Notes: generated from the letters alone by a model not told the origin. A stretch of 64,000 bases of DNA from DAINPP01 sp036743375 (GCA_036743375.1 DAINPP010000001.1:124001-188000), one strand, 5' to 3'. Shown: positions 25,586 through 34,747, numbered from the stretch's first letter. Numbers and translations: made by a program.

Positions 25586-26808
25586 CAGCTCAAGAGATAT
25601 TTTTTCTGCTCGTCGGACAATTTATCTATAGAAATCCCCATCGTACTCAGCTTAATCCTTGCGAGTTCCATGTCGATCTCCTGTGGTACTGTCATCAGAT
25701 GTTTTTCCAGTTTCCCCTGATTTTCCCAGAGGTATTTAAGACTCATCAGTTGAACGGCAAAAGACGTATCCATGATCTCTATCGGATGTCCATCTGCAGC
25801 GGCAAGGTTTACCAGTCTGCCTTCGGCAATCACATAAATACTTTTTCCATTAGGCAGTTTATAACCCATGACATTAGGCCTCGCCTCCCATTGTTCTACC
25901 GCTATACGCCTCAGCTGCTTCATGGCAATCTCAACGTCAAAATGTCCCGCGTTGGCGAGTATTGCCCCTTCTTTCATTAGGGAGAAATGCTCTTCGGTAA
26001 TAACATTGATGTCCCCGGTAAGGGTTGTAAAGATGTCCCCTATCTTTGCAGCTTCACTCATTTTCATTACTCTAAATCCATCCATGATGGCTTCAATCGA
26101 TTTGACCGGATTCACTTCAGTCACTACGACGTTGGCCCCAAGCCCCTTTGCCCTGAGTGCCACACCCCTTCCACACCATCCGTATCCGGCTACAACGACC
26201 GTTTTCCCGGCAACAGAGGTATTCGTACTTCTTATGATTCCGTCCCAGGTAGACTGACCCGTTCCGTATCGGTTGTCAAAGAGATACTTCATCATTCCGT
26301 CATTCGCTGCAATCGCTGGAACTGCCAGTTTACCTGCTGCATCAAGCGCTCTCAGTCTATGAACACCTGTCGTCGTCTCCTCAGAAATACCCTTCAGATT
26401 TTCCAGGTAATTCGTACATTCGGTATGGACAATCGTTGAAAGATCGCCACCGTCATCAAGAATAAGATCCGCATTAAGTTCAAGAACCTTATAAAGATCC
26501 TTCCTGAATTCCTCATCATCGTTTGTATGTTTTGCATGGACCGTCAACCCGTAATGTTCTCGAAGTGCATCCGCTATATCATCCTGTGTAGATAACGGAT
26601 TTGATCCGGTTACCCAAACTTCGGCCCCAAGATCTCTGACTGTCCTTGCCAGATTTGCCGTCTTTGCCTCAAGATGACAACAAACTACCACCTTAGATCC
26701 TGCAAATGGTTTTTCATCTATATACCTGTTCTTGATTTCTTTTAAAACATCCATATACTGCCAGGCCCATTCCATTTTCTTTACTCCAAGTTCAACACTG
26801 CTACTCAT
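25582..26808 (-). CDS. ahcY: S-adenosylhomocysteinase
   Basis: This protein of about 408 residues hydrolyses S-adenosylhomocysteine to adenosine and homocysteine, returning homocysteine to MetH. Features are HLEAKTANLA, GSNPLSTQDD, the catalytic block SEETTTGVHRL, the NDxxxKxxFDN motif NDGMMKYLFDNRYGTGQS, and the NAD-binding AGYGWCGRG. The insert typical of eukaryotic and proteobacterial forms is missing, and the C-terminus ends KKYLLSW, as in the archaeal and Thermotoga type. The start at 26808 has GAGGTG six bases upstream. It heads the operon that continues with the PurH-like gene, pheST and queD. Confidence 0.95.
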   Translation of the reverse strand: MSSSVELGVKKMEWAWQYMDVLKEIKNRYIDEKPFAGSKVVVCCHLEAKTANLARTVRDLGAEVWVTGSNPLSTQDDIADALREHYGLTVHAKHTNDDEEFRKDLYKVLELNADLILDDGGDLSTIVHTECTNYLENLKGISEETTTGVHRLRALDAAGKLAVPAIAANDGMMKYLFDNRYGTGQSTWDGIIRSTNTSVAGKTVVVAGYGWCGRGVALRAKGLGANVVVTEVNPVKSIEAIMDGFRVMKMSEAAKIGDIFTTLTGDINVITEEHFSLMKEGAILANAGHFDVEIAMKQLRRIAVEQWEARPNVMGYKLPNGKSIYVIAEGRLVNLAAADGHPIEIMDTSFAVQLMSLKYLWENQGKLEKHLMTVPQEIDMELARIKLSTMGISIDKLSDEQKKYLLSW

Positions 26809-26835
26809 CTTCATCACCTCTTTATCAATATATTT

Positions 26836-27306
26836 TTATTTTCTTTTTGCCGTAAAGGAACCTGTTTTAGCGAAAGTACCGGAGCTTGAAGCCATTCCAC
26901 TCATGTTGTTTGCATCTTTCAGTGACGCATCAAATGTGAGCGTTCCATTGTGAAAGGATTTTCCCTGAAATTTAATTTCCTTCTGATCAATTATCGTTAT
27001 CGGGTTTTTATCATCTGAAAAAGTCCCATGCCAGATCATCACATAATTTCCATCCTGAAGGTAAATTTCAGCATCTACCTCCTCATCGAATATCCCCACG
27101 GTCCACGAAATTTTCCAGGAACCCGTTATATCATAGGCCAGCTGAACAGATGGGGTAACCGGCGAAGGATTATTTACCCATTCCCAAGTACCATTACTGT
27201 TCAAGACAACTTTTCTCCCGTCATCTGTCGTAGCAATCATTGCCGAAAAAGTTGAAATTACCATAAACGTCAAAATTAAGAACATAGTGATTTTCACTCT
27301 TGTCAT
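26836..27306 (-). CDS. Small secreted protein with DUF3157-like N-terminal motif
   Basis: This 156-residue protein has a signal peptide (MTRVKITMFLILTFMVISTFSA is the leader region) and a short motif TTDDGRKVVLNSNGTWEW directly after cleavage, which occurs in many small exported proteins (DUF3157-like). The remainder is beta-rich, ending in GTFAKTGSFTAKRK, and could be a lipocalin-like or carbohydrate-handling sandwich. The function is unknown. The start at 27306 has GGGGAGG just upstream. It is encoded before ahcY on the same strand with an ordinary 27-base gap, but its product does not obviously relate to the methyl cycle. Confidence 0.65.
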   Translation of the reverse strand: MTRVKITMFLILTFMVISTFSAMIATTDDGRKVVLNSNGTWEWVNNPSPVTPSVQLAYDITGSWKISWTVGIFDEEVDAEIYLQDGNYVMIWHGTFSDDKNPITIIDQKEIKFQGKSFHNGTLTFDASLKDANNMSGMASSSGTFAKTGSFTAKRK

Positions 27307-27354
27307 AAGAACCTCCCCTTTAACAGAAAAATGAATCCTATTTGATAATACATT

Positions 27355-27372
27355 AAATCTGATCTCAGATTT
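27355..27372. repeat. Short perfect inverted repeat in the leader of the secreted-protein gene
   Basis: AAATCTGA and TCAGATTT flank TC. It lies between the promoter at 27389-27416 and the start at 27306, in the position of a repressor site or a small hairpin. No regulator can be named. Confidence 0.35.
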
Positions 27373-27388
27373 CATATAAAACTATTCT

Positions 27389-27416
27389 ATCATAACTTCG
27401 AAAATCAGGTATGCAA
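27389..27416 (-). promoter_or_regulatory. Probable promoter of the secreted-protein/ahcY transcript
   Basis: On the minus strand TTGCAT is followed after 16 bases by TATGAT, about 80 bases upstream of the secreted-protein start. The remaining intergenic bases to glpK (27417-27549) include two TATAAT-like boxes on the plus strand, at 27467 and 27484, and the glpK Shine-Dalgarno site. Confidence 0.4.
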
Positions 27417-27549
27417 ATCAGTTTTTTTAAATGTTACTATTTATGAATATCATACGCTGTCCGATTTATAATCTGTTGCATGATATAATCCATTCAGGGT
27501 AAGAGAGGCGGAATTAGAAGGTAAATTGCTTAAAGGGGGATAAGCGAAT

Positions 27550-29019
27550 ATGAGAGACAAATCATTTATTGCGGCCATTGATCAGGGAACAACCAGCACG
27601 AGAACCATTATTTTTGATGAGAAACTCAACATTGTAAACATTTCACAAAAACCATTTCAGCAATTTTATCCACAAGATGGCTGGGTAGAACAGGATGCGG
27701 AAGAAATCTACCGAACAGCCATTGAAACACTTGTTGATGCCATAGACAAATCAGGTCTTAATTTTTTTCAGATCTCGGCTATAGGGATTACAAATCAGAG
27801 GGAAACCGTTGTCGCATGGAATAAAGAGACCGGAGAACCTCTTTACAGGGCAATTAACTGGCAATGTCGGAGAACCACTGAAAGATGCGAAGAACTAAAG
27901 CGATACGAAGAAATGATTCATGCAAAGACCGGATTAATAGTAGATCCTTATTTTTCAGGTTCAAAGATGGAGTGGCTATACAATCATGTTCCAAAGATCA
28001 GAATCGCTGCCGAATCCGATCAACTCGCATTTGGGACGATAGATTCATGGCTTGCCTATAAACTAAGTCGTAAAAATGTTCATGTTACAGACGTTTCAAA
28101 TGCTTCAAGAACCATGCTTTTTAATATCAACAATCTGGATTGGGATGATGAGCTTCTCGATCTTTTCTCTATTGACAGAAAATGGCTTCCCAAGATCGTT
28201 GATACCTCAACAGTAATCGGTTATACAAGAGAAGGGATTCCCATAGCTTCACTTGTAGGCGATCAGCAGGGAGCTTTATTCGGACAGATGGCACACGAAA
28301 AGGGAATGGCAAAGTGTACCTATGGAACCGGCGCCTTTCTTCTGATGAACATGGGTTCAAATCCGGTATTATCAAACGAAAGGTTATTGACCACCGTGGG
28401 ATGGAAAATAGAAGACGAAGTCTGTTATGCCATGGAGGGATCTCTTTTTATGTGCGGTGCGGCTATTGACTGGATTGTCGATAATCTTAAACTGGCGGAA
28501 AATGCTTCACAAACGGAAGATTTGGCCTATTCGGTGAGAGATAACGGTGGCGTATACTTTATCCCAGCCTTGGCAGGTCTTGGTGCTCCCCATTGGGATC
28601 CGAATGCCAGGGGACTTTTTATGGGAATGACTCAGTCAGTAAGGCGTGAACATCTTGTAAGATCCGTACTTGAGGGGATTTGCTATAACGTCAGAGAACT
28701 CTTCGATATTATGATGGAAGAAAGTAGCATTCCGTTAACCGATCTCAGGGTCGACGGGGGAGTCAGTAAGAATGAATTTCTTCAGGAATTTCAATCGGTA
28801 TTACTTGGTATTCCAGTTACCAGGCCAGTCAATACGGAAACGACCGCTACAGGAGCGGCTATTCTTGCGGGTCTCGCTATAGGAGTCTGGAAGGATAAGG
28901 GAGAATTAACTGAATTCTGGGAGATAAAAAACAGGTTGACAAAAGCCAAAGAAGAGAAAGTAGAGGAAAATTACAAAAAATGGAAAAAGGCTGTAGAAAG
29001 ATCGAAAAACTGGAATTGA
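27550..29019 (+). CDS. glpK: Glycerol kinase
   Basis: This 489-residue FGGY kinase phosphorylates glycerol to sn-glycerol 3-phosphate. Diagnostic parts are AAIDQGTTSTRTIIFD at the N-terminus, GWVEQDAEEI, NQRETVVAWNKETGEP, and INWQCRRTT with the catalytic environment. GDQQGALFGQ, YGTGAFLLMN and the C-terminal signature VDGGVSKNEFLQEFQS are also present. The length and motifs are those of a genuine GlpK rather than another FGGY kinase. No glycerol facilitator or glycerol 3-phosphate dehydrogenase is adjacent. It is the first gene of a plus-strand unit with tsaE and an MBL hydrolase. Confidence 0.96.
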   Translation: MRDKSFIAAIDQGTTSTRTIIFDEKLNIVNISQKPFQQFYPQDGWVEQDAEEIYRTAIETLVDAIDKSGLNFFQISAIGITNQRETVVAWNKETGEPLYRAINWQCRRTTERCEELKRYEEMIHAKTGLIVDPYFSGSKMEWLYNHVPKIRIAAESDQLAFGTIDSWLAYKLSRKNVHVTDVSNASRTMLFNINNLDWDDELLDLFSIDRKWLPKIVDTSTVIGYTREGIPIASLVGDQQGALFGQMAHEKGMAKCTYGTGAFLLMNMGSNPVLSNERLLTTVGWKIEDEVCYAMEGSLFMCGAAIDWIVDNLKLAENASQTEDLAYSVRDNGGVYFIPALAGLGAPHWDPNARGLFMGMTQSVRREHLVRSVLEGICYNVRELFDIMMEESSIPLTDLRVDGGVSKNEFLQEFQSVLLGIPVTRPVNTETTATGAAILAGLAIGVWKDKGELTEFWEIKNRLTKAKEEKVEENYKKWKKAVERSKNWN

Positions 29020-29453
29020 AAAGACTTTCAGAACATATGGCTCTTGATAAAAAGGCATTGGATGATCTTGGGAAACAATTTGCAAAAAGATTAAGAGGCT
29101 CAGAAATCGTTTTATTTTTTGGCGATCTTGGGAGCGGTAAGACAACATTTATACGCTCTATCCTCAGTTATTTCAACGTTCCTGAAGATGAAGTAAGAAG
29201 TCCGACCTTTAATATCGTGAACAATTACTCGACTGATACGCTGGACTTTTATCATATAGATGCCTACAGGATATCGGCTGAGGAACTCTTCGAGATAGGA
29301 TTTTACGATTATCAGCAGGAAGATAGCATTATCTTTATTGAATGGGCCGAAAAAATAATAACGGATCTTGACGGTGCTGATTTTCTGATCAAACTGTCGA
29401 TTGACGCTAACGATATACAGAAGAGGAATATTATCATATACGGAAAAGAATGA
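28980..29453 (+). CDS. tsaE: tRNA threonylcarbamoyladenosine biosynthesis ATPase TsaE
   Basis: This protein of up to 157 residues is TsaE (YjeE), the ATPase that drives the TsaB-TsaD complex making t6A at position 37 of ANN-reading tRNAs. Walker A is GDLGSGKTTF, followed by RSPTFNIVNNY and DFYHIDAYR, and the C-terminal IEWAEKI block, all family hallmarks. The start is uncertain: the first ATG at 28980 lies inside the glpK end (40-base overlap), and a TTG at 29016 or an ATG at 29037 are alternatives that still retain the conserved core. tsaB and tsaD are not in the window. Confidence 0.92.
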   Translation: MEKGCRKIEKLELKRLSEHMALDKKALDDLGKQFAKRLRGSEIVLFFGDLGSGKTTFIRSILSYFNVPEDEVRSPTFNIVNNYSTDTLDFYHIDAYRISAEELFEIGFYDYQQEDSIIFIEWAEKIITDLDGADFLIKLSIDANDIQKRNIIIYGKE

Positions 29454-29465
29454 AAGGAGTTATTT

Positions 29466-30125
29466 TTGAGAGAACTGAAAAAACTTTTTTTGAATAAGGC
29501 AGGAATAGAGGTATATAAAGCCGTTCTGCCTCCGGTAGGTGTTAATTCATATGTACTGGTTAAGGATAATTACCTGTTGATTGTAGATCCAGGGATGGGG
29601 ATCGCCGAGATAGTGGAAAGTTTTATTCTTGAGGGGAAAAAAGTCTCTATATTATTGACTCATTCACATTTCGATCATATTGCCGGGATTGACGAACTAC
29701 AGAACGCTGAAATTCTTGGGAAATCAGAGGTTCTCGATGGACTCGATAAACCGGAAATCAACTTGTCCGGCATGTTTGGCGGACCTGAACTCGTGATACA
29801 AAACAAGAATTTTATGATGCTGGAAGATGAAAAGAATGAATATGGTCCATTTATCTTTAAAGCCATTTATTTTCCGGGACATACTGCAGCCGATACGGTT
29901 TTCGATTTTGATGACTTTATAATTACCGGTGATTTTATCTTTACGGATTCTATAGGTCGAACAGATTTTCCCCACTCTGATGATAAGAAAATGCGGGAAT
30001 CATTAACAAGGTTCCGAAAGTACCTCAGTGTAAAAAGCGGGAATACTCTCATTCTTCCGGGACATATGGGATATTGTGATGTAAAATCCCTTTTTGAAAA
30101 TAATTTTTATCTTTCTATGTATTAA
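29466..30125 (+). CDS. Metallo-beta-lactamase-fold hydrolase
   Basis: This 219-residue protein of the MBL superfamily has the metal motif THSHFDHIAG near residue 65, a second histidine in PGHTAAD, the bridging aspartate in TGDFIF, and GHMGY at the C-terminus. Such proteins are commonly hydroxyacylglutathione hydrolase-like (glyoxalase II type) or other thioesterases. The substrate is not predictable. The TTG start at 29466 follows AAAGGAG, and it lies 12 bases after the tsaE stop. It ends before a hairpin terminator. Confidence 0.88.
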   Translation: MRELKKLFLNKAGIEVYKAVLPPVGVNSYVLVKDNYLLIVDPGMGIAEIVESFILEGKKVSILLTHSHFDHIAGIDELQNAEILGKSEVLDGLDKPEINLSGMFGGPELVIQNKNFMMLEDEKNEYGPFIFKAIYFPGHTAADTVFDFDDFIITGDFIFTDSIGRTDFPHSDDKKMRESLTRFRKYLSVKSGNTLILPGHMGYCDVKSLFENNFYLSMY

Positions 30126-30135
30126 ACATCGAAAA

Positions 30136-30160
30136 GGGAGATGATTTTATGTCATCTCCC
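30136..30160. terminator. Hairpin terminator between the MBL gene and yjdF
   Basis: GGGAGATGA and TCATCTCCC form a nine-base stem with a seven-base loop, preceded by AAAA and followed by TTCTT. It lies between the converging MBL hydrolase and yjdF genes and can act on both. Confidence 0.7.
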
Positions 30161-30169
30161 TTCTTATGC

Positions 30170-30574
30170 TTAATGCCTCTTTTTCTCTCTCTTTTTTCTT
30201 TGTTTTAATAGAAATTTTTCCTTTTCTATCTCTTCCTTCAAGACTTTCTTTTTCTTTTTTGATTCAACCTTCCTGCTCTCACGCTCAAGTCTTAGTGCCT
30301 CTTGTGCCTTTGTTGAAACGCCTGTCTGTTTTCTTTCCCTTGTGATCCTGCGCTGAAAGCGCTTGGGATTCATGCTTAATTCTTTTTTTCTTTGGTATTG
30401 AACGGTACTTGAAAAATCGAGTGTAAAATACCGCTTTAAAATCAGCGAGTACACCTCATATTCCTTGGGTTCCGCCCCAAAGACATATCTTGCCACACCT
30501 AATTCTCCCTCATCATACCATTCAAAAAAAGCAACCCAAAAAGGATCCTCAAAAAAGACCGTTAACTTACACAT
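30170..30574 (-). CDS. yjdF: YjdF family protein (DUF2992)
   Basis: This 134-residue protein matches YjdF: an N-terminal domain beginning MCKLTVFFEDPFWVAFFEW, with the block GELGVARYVFGAEPKEYEVY, and a long, highly basic C-terminal helix (QRRITRERKQTG then lysine/arginine/glutamate-rich). YjdF in Firmicutes is regulated by a riboswitch for aza-aromatic compounds, and its biochemical function is unknown. The start at 30574 follows GGGAGGGG. The riboswitch-like leader just upstream supports the identity. It is last in the kbl operon. Confidence 0.9.
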   Translation of the reverse strand: MCKLTVFFEDPFWVAFFEWYDEGELGVARYVFGAEPKEYEVYSLILKRYFTLDFSSTVQYQRKKELSMNPKRFQRRITRERKQTGVSTKAQEALRLERESRKVESKKKKKVLKEEIEKEKFLLKQRKKREKKRH

Positions 30575-30597
30575 CTTTCCCCTCCCGTAATCTGTGC

Positions 30598-30721
30598 CGT
30601 TCAAAAACGGCCTGATTCAGGAAACGGACAACCCCAGGAGGGGGCAGGTTACTGACAGAACAGATTCTGCACAACGGACTACCAACCGTGTCGTGTTTTT
30701 ATCCCTGAATGGTTTCTTAAG
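30598..30721 (-). ncRNA. yjdF riboswitch leader
   Basis: The 124-base minus-strand stretch between the kbl stop and the yjdF start reads like the yjdF motif: it opens AAGAAACCATTCAGGGA, has an ACACGGTTGG/AGTCCGTTGTG region, an AACCTGCCCC..GGGGTTG segment and the closing CCGTTTCCTGAA. TTCAGG near 30709-30704 pairs with CCTGAA at 30621-30616. A GCCGTT/AACGGC hairpin at 30596-30611 sits just before the Shine-Dalgarno site and could form the expression platform. Recognition is from memory of the consensus plus gene identity downstream. Confidence 0.75.
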
Positions 30722-30722
30722 A

Positions 30723-31904
30723 TTAAATAATCTTCAATTCTTTTCCTACTTCTTCAAAAGCCCTGATGCCTGCATCAAGATCGTCCTTTGAATGTGATGC
30801 ACTGATCATTACCCTGATCCTCGCCTTCCCCCTTGGGACGGTCGGGAATCCAATTGATTGGGCGAAGACACCCTTTTCAAGGAGCCTTCTGCTGAACTCG
30901 GAGGCCACTGGCGCTTCATATAACATAACCGGTGTGATAGGTGTTTCAGATTCACCGATATCAAAGCCGAGTTCTTTCATATGCTTTTTAAAATAATTTC
31001 CATTTTCCCAGAGTTTTTTTACAAGCTCATCAGATTCACTGAGTTTTCTGACGGATTCTATCGCCGCCATGGTATCGGCAGGACTGAGTGAACTACTGAA
31101 AAGAAATGGTCTGGCTTTCTGCTTAAGATAATCAATCAGGACCTTTTTACCGGCAATAAAACCACCAATGACACCAAAGGCCTTTGACAGTGTGCCTACT
31201 TCGATATCCACTCTGCCATGTAACCCAAAGTGATCAACAATGCCTCTTCCGTGATCACCAAGGACCCCTTCACCATGTGCATCATCAACCATCAGAATAG
31301 CTCCGAATTCCTCACAGGCCTCGACGATCCCCGGAAGTGGTGCAAGATCTCCATCCATGCTGAAAACACCATCAGTAATTACTAACATCTTAACGGCACC
31401 ATCAGCTTTGGCCTCTTCGAGTTTTACCCTGAGATCTGATACATCCTTGTGTTTCCAGACATATCTCTTTGATTTTGTCAGTCTTACCGCATCTATGATA
31501 CTGGCATGATTAAGCTCATCGGAAAGAATAGCATCATCTGCTCCCATTATAGCCGGTACAACTGCCTGATTGGCACAAAAACCAGATTGTACCATTATCG
31601 TTGCCTCAACACCCTTAAATTTAGCAAGATCTTCTTCAAGCTGATTGTGAAGCGTCATCGTTCCCGCGATCGTCCTTACCGCACCTGGTCCCACTCCCCA
31701 TTCAGCCGTTGCCTCTATGGAGCTTTTTACAAGATCCTCATCATCTGCAAGTCCCAGATAATTATTTGAAGAAAGATTCAGAACATCCTCTCCGTTTATC
31801 TGTAACCAGGCGCCCTGAGGTCCTTCCAAAGTCCTGATATTCGTATAAAGTCCTTTTTCTTTCAGTTCTTCCAGTTCTTTCGCTAATTCATTCCACTGAT
31901 ACAT
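30723..31904 (-). CDS. kbl: 2-amino-3-ketobutyrate CoA ligase (glycine C-acetyltransferase)
   Basis: This 393-residue PLP enzyme splits 2-amino-3-ketobutyrate with CoA into glycine and acetyl-CoA in threonine catabolism. Features are LNLSSNNYLGLADDEDLV, GVGPGAVRTIAGT, SDELNHASIIDAVRL, VDDAHGEGVLGDHGRG, and the PLP lysine in GTLSKAFGVIGG. Residues and length fit Kbl better than 8-amino-7-oxononanoate synthase, but the latter is a close paralogue. Threonine dehydrogenase is not nearby. It follows the clamp-like gene by 12 bases and is followed at once by the yjdF riboswitch. Confidence 0.9.
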   Translation of the reverse strand: MYQWNELAKELEELKEKGLYTNIRTLEGPQGAWLQINGEDVLNLSSNNYLGLADDEDLVKSSIEATAEWGVGPGAVRTIAGTMTLHNQLEEDLAKFKGVEATIMVQSGFCANQAVVPAIMGADDAILSDELNHASIIDAVRLTKSKRYVWKHKDVSDLRVKLEEAKADGAVKMLVITDGVFSMDGDLAPLPGIVEACEEFGAILMVDDAHGEGVLGDHGRGIVDHFGLHGRVDIEVGTLSKAFGVIGGFIAGKKVLIDYLKQKARPFLFSSSLSPADTMAAIESVRKLSESDELVKKLWENGNYFKKHMKELGFDIGESETPITPVMLYEAPVASEFSRRLLEKGVFAQSIGFPTVPRGKARIRVMISASHSKDDLDAGIRAFEEVGKELKII

Positions 31905-31916
31905 TCTTATCCCCCT

Positions 31917-32990
31917 TTAATTTGTATAATCCGTTGCAAATACGATTAGTTTCTTTTTTTCTTTATCACCTATTGCCAGATAATTTGAATAATAATACAT
32001 ATAAACATACTTTGTTCCGATCCTTGATAAAGCTGATTTCAGATATTTCCCCAAAACGGAAAAACTTATATTCTTCTCCTCATAACGCTCTTCTATTCTT
32101 CCCTTGCAGGCATAATAGAAAGAATCGGATTTCGATTCAAACCGTATTTCATTTCCCTTTATGATCATATTCATGGGCATACCCGGTAAAATCCTTTCCG
32201 TTTTTGTTACGTTATGATACAATACATTTCTATCGATCCTGTACAAGGGTCTGAATAGCTTGTATATCCTGATCAGTTTGACAATATCTTCTATTTCCTC
32301 GTGATCCGGTCGTCTTGAACATAAGGAAGTCAGTAATCCGGCCGTCTGAAACCCAAGTCTATCGTTATCCAGAGAAATCCCAAGTTTTATCTTCTCTGTT
32401 TTGAGCGTGTTTTGAGCCTTTATAAGATGCCTCAGACTTTGATACGGCACGGTACTTTCAAAAGATCTGCATTTAGTCCCTGAATAATAGAGGGAAAAAA
32501 TATTGTCATACACGGTAAGTATATACAAAATATCTTCAAAAACAAAAAAATAACAATTCTCATCTTCAGGAATATGAACAGTTGCGAAATCAAGACCTGA
32601 TAAAAATTCATTCGTCTCCAGTTCACACAACAGGTCAAAAGTATTGTTTTCAGGGGGATTTCTAACAGGATTTTGCCGCACTGAAAGCACTTCATTCGCC
32701 TGTTTCAGAATAATTCCATCTGAATTCATAATGAAAATGATCCCTTCATCCGATTTAATGTCGATAAACTGTTTTAAGGTAATTATAGACAGCGTATAAG
32801 CACCTTTAAAAAACTCTATATTCTGTTTCAGATTAAACATCGATCGAATACAGCCATCAGATGCAAATATTTTCAATCCATCTTTATGATAGAGATAGAC
32901 AAATTTATTGTTTTTATCCGTTCCGGTCAATTTATTACAATACTCTATTATTTTTCTGAATTTTATTGAGTTTACAACGAATTCAGGCAA
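31917..32990 (-). CDS. Sliding-clamp-like protein (divergent DnaN fold)
   Basis: This 357-residue protein shows the length and the segment order of a bacterial beta clamp. An N-terminal domain ends with NSDGIILKQANEVLSVRQNP. A middle domain has ETNEFLSGLDFATVHIPEDE, VPYQSLRHLIKAQNTL, LGISLDNDRLGFQTAG, then a CSRRPDHEEI turn that corresponds to the RLIEGxYPDY region. A C-terminal domain ends SFSVLGKYLKSALSRIG, YVYMYYYSNYLAIGD. Sequence identity to DnaN is low and several hallmark residues are gone. I infer the fold from pattern, not from a strong motif. It is encoded five bases after rqcH in the operon that contains dnaE. It could be a second clamp, or a clamp-derived protein of another function. 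Confidence 0.5.
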   Translation of the reverse strand: MPEFVVNSIKFRKIIEYCNKLTGTDKNNKFVYLYHKDGLKIFASDGCIRSMFNLKQNIEFFKGAYTLSIITLKQFIDIKSDEGIIFIMNSDGIILKQANEVLSVRQNPVRNPPENNTFDLLCELETNEFLSGLDFATVHIPEDENCYFFVFEDILYILTVYDNIFSLYYSGTKCRSFESTVPYQSLRHLIKAQNTLKTEKIKLGISLDNDRLGFQTAGLLTSLCSRRPDHEEIEDIVKLIRIYKLFRPLYRIDRNVLYHNVTKTERILPGMPMNMIIKGNEIRFESKSDSFYYACKGRIEERYEEKNISFSVLGKYLKSALSRIGTKYVYMYYYSNYLAIGDKEKKKLIVFATDYTN

Positions 32991-32995
32991 TCAAA

Positions 32996-34747
32996 TCAGA
33001 CCTCACTGTTTAATTCTTCTTCATTTTTAAAAGGATCCACTGTAATCGTTTTAAAATGATCATAGATCACAAAACCCGGAGCAGCACCTTTTGGTTTTTT
33101 TACGTATTTTAACCGTGTATAATCAACGGGGATCTTGGTTCCGGTTCTCCCTTTTGAAAAATAGGCGGCAAGCCGAGCCGCAGTTCTGAACACTTCATCC
33201 GGAATATCTCTTCCGGCAGAGTTGATGACCACATGAGAACCCGGTATCTTCTGAGCATGAAACCAGAACTCCTCTCTTGAATAGCTACGACATATTTTAT
33301 CATTCTGTCTGTTGTTTTTTCCCACAACAATCTCGAAATCCAGACATCTGAAACTCCTTGGTGTAAAGTCCATTTTTTTCTTCTGTTGTCCCTTTTTGAT
33401 AATCTTTTTTTCAGCAATCAATCCGGCATCTGTCATTTCCTGTTTTATCTCACTAAAATCCGATTCATCTTCCGCTAAATCCAATGAAAAGTTAATCTCT
33501 TCAAGATATGAAAGATACACCGACAATTTTGAAATTCTGCTGTTGACTATTCCACTTCTGCGTTTTAATTTGGCTGCTTTTTTAAACATTCTCTGAGTAT
33601 TCGTGCTCAAGTTATATTTCCTGTTCAGCTCTATCCTTTTTTCCCTTCCGGTGTTCCAATCCATTACATCTACGATCTCATAATTTTTCTTTGGATCAAA
33701 CTTGTAAATGTTCCCCATGATCAGTTCGGCTTTCTTCTGGAGGTCATCAGCAACCGCACATTCCTGCAAGTCATTTTCAAGATGGATGATATTTGATTCA
33801 ATCTTTCTGGATTCTTTTTCAAGTATCTTTTTCAAACGTAATTTTCTCTCATTAAGAACGGTATTCTTACGTTTTTTCCCATTCATCAATTCAACCGCTT
33901 CAGACGGAACCATTTTTTTCACGGTATATCCTGAATCAAGGGCGTGAACAAGTGAAACCGGTGAAAGAAGGGATTTTTCATCTTCCTTCTGATACAGGTA
34001 CAGGTTGAGGTCATTAAGCTCACCTTCTATATCCAACAGAACATTCTTAAGAATCAAGATCTTCTCTTCATTCATCTGATTGACTAAATCAGATTTAGTA
34101 ATAGAAGCTCTGTACATGATTTCCTCAAGATTCTGTCGACCTATTCCCTGAAATTCATTTTGAATGATTCTCGATACCTTTTCCTTCGCTTCGGAATTCA
34201 CAAAGATTGAAGAAAGGTAATTATAGTCTTTATCCCTCAAATCATGAATAGAGATCCCACTTCCCAGGTAGGGAATATATTCAACCCCTGAAATGATCGA
34301 ACGCTTGTCGTTGATAAGCTTTCTCCATGAATCAAGAATTCTGTTTTCCTCATCGGTTATGATCAGGTTGGAATTTCTTCCCATTAATTCGAAGAACAGC
34401 TTATAGGTTCTGATATCACCAAATTCATCCCTTTTGGCCAGCTGAAGCTCCATTATCCGGTCCAATCCAAGTTGGGTACACGAAATGAACCGGCTACCAT
34501 TCAGATATTTCCTTAAAAACATGGTAAACGAATTGGGATGATTCGGGCTGGGTTCTTTTTTATGCGTAAAACAGCAATAACAATCGGAGGATAACAGAGA
34601 GAGATATAAGACCCTGTGAGAAAATTCAAAATAAAATCTCCCATTTGAAGGCATCTGAACCTTTTTCAGAAAATTTCCCTCAAGATCCCCGTTAAACTCT
34701 TTTATCAATACACTGAGTGTAATACCATCTATGTTCAATTTATTCAC
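32996..34747 (-). CDS. rqcH: NFACT-family ribosome quality-control protein RqcH
   Basis: This 583-residue protein is the bacterial Rqc2/NEMF homologue. The NFACT-N domain occupies residues about 1-180, with the D96-R97 pair (LGLDRIMEL) that is required for alanine tailing in Bacillus and Staphylococcus. A helical and coiled-coil part follows (about 240-440). The NFACT-R domain is at the C-terminus (SREEFWFHAQKIPGSHVVI, then KGRTGTKIPVDYTRLKYVKKPKG). RqcH binds obstructed 50S subunits and recruits alanyl-tRNA to tag stalled chains. It is encoded six bases after folD. FbpA and other fibronectin-binding protein names refer to this family. Confidence 0.94.
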   Translation of the reverse strand: MNKLNIDGITLSVLIKEFNGDLEGNFLKKVQMPSNGRFYFEFSHRVLYLSLLSSDCYCCFTHKKEPSPNHPNSFTMFLRKYLNGSRFISCTQLGLDRIMELQLAKRDEFGDIRTYKLFFELMGRNSNLIITDEENRILDSWRKLINDKRSIISGVEYIPYLGSGISIHDLRDKDYNYLSSIFVNSEAKEKVSRIIQNEFQGIGRQNLEEIMYRASITKSDLVNQMNEEKILILKNVLLDIEGELNDLNLYLYQKEDEKSLLSPVSLVHALDSGYTVKKMVPSEAVELMNGKKRKNTVLNERKLRLKKILEKESRKIESNIIHLENDLQECAVADDLQKKAELIMGNIYKFDPKKNYEIVDVMDWNTGREKRIELNRKYNLSTNTQRMFKKAAKLKRRSGIVNSRISKLSVYLSYLEEINFSLDLAEDESDFSEIKQEMTDAGLIAEKKIIKKGQQKKKMDFTPRSFRCLDFEIVVGKNNRQNDKICRSYSREEFWFHAQKIPGSHVVINSAGRDIPDEVFRTAARLAAYFSKGRTGTKIPVDYTRLKYVKKPKGAAPGFVIYDHFKTITVDPFKNEEELNSEV

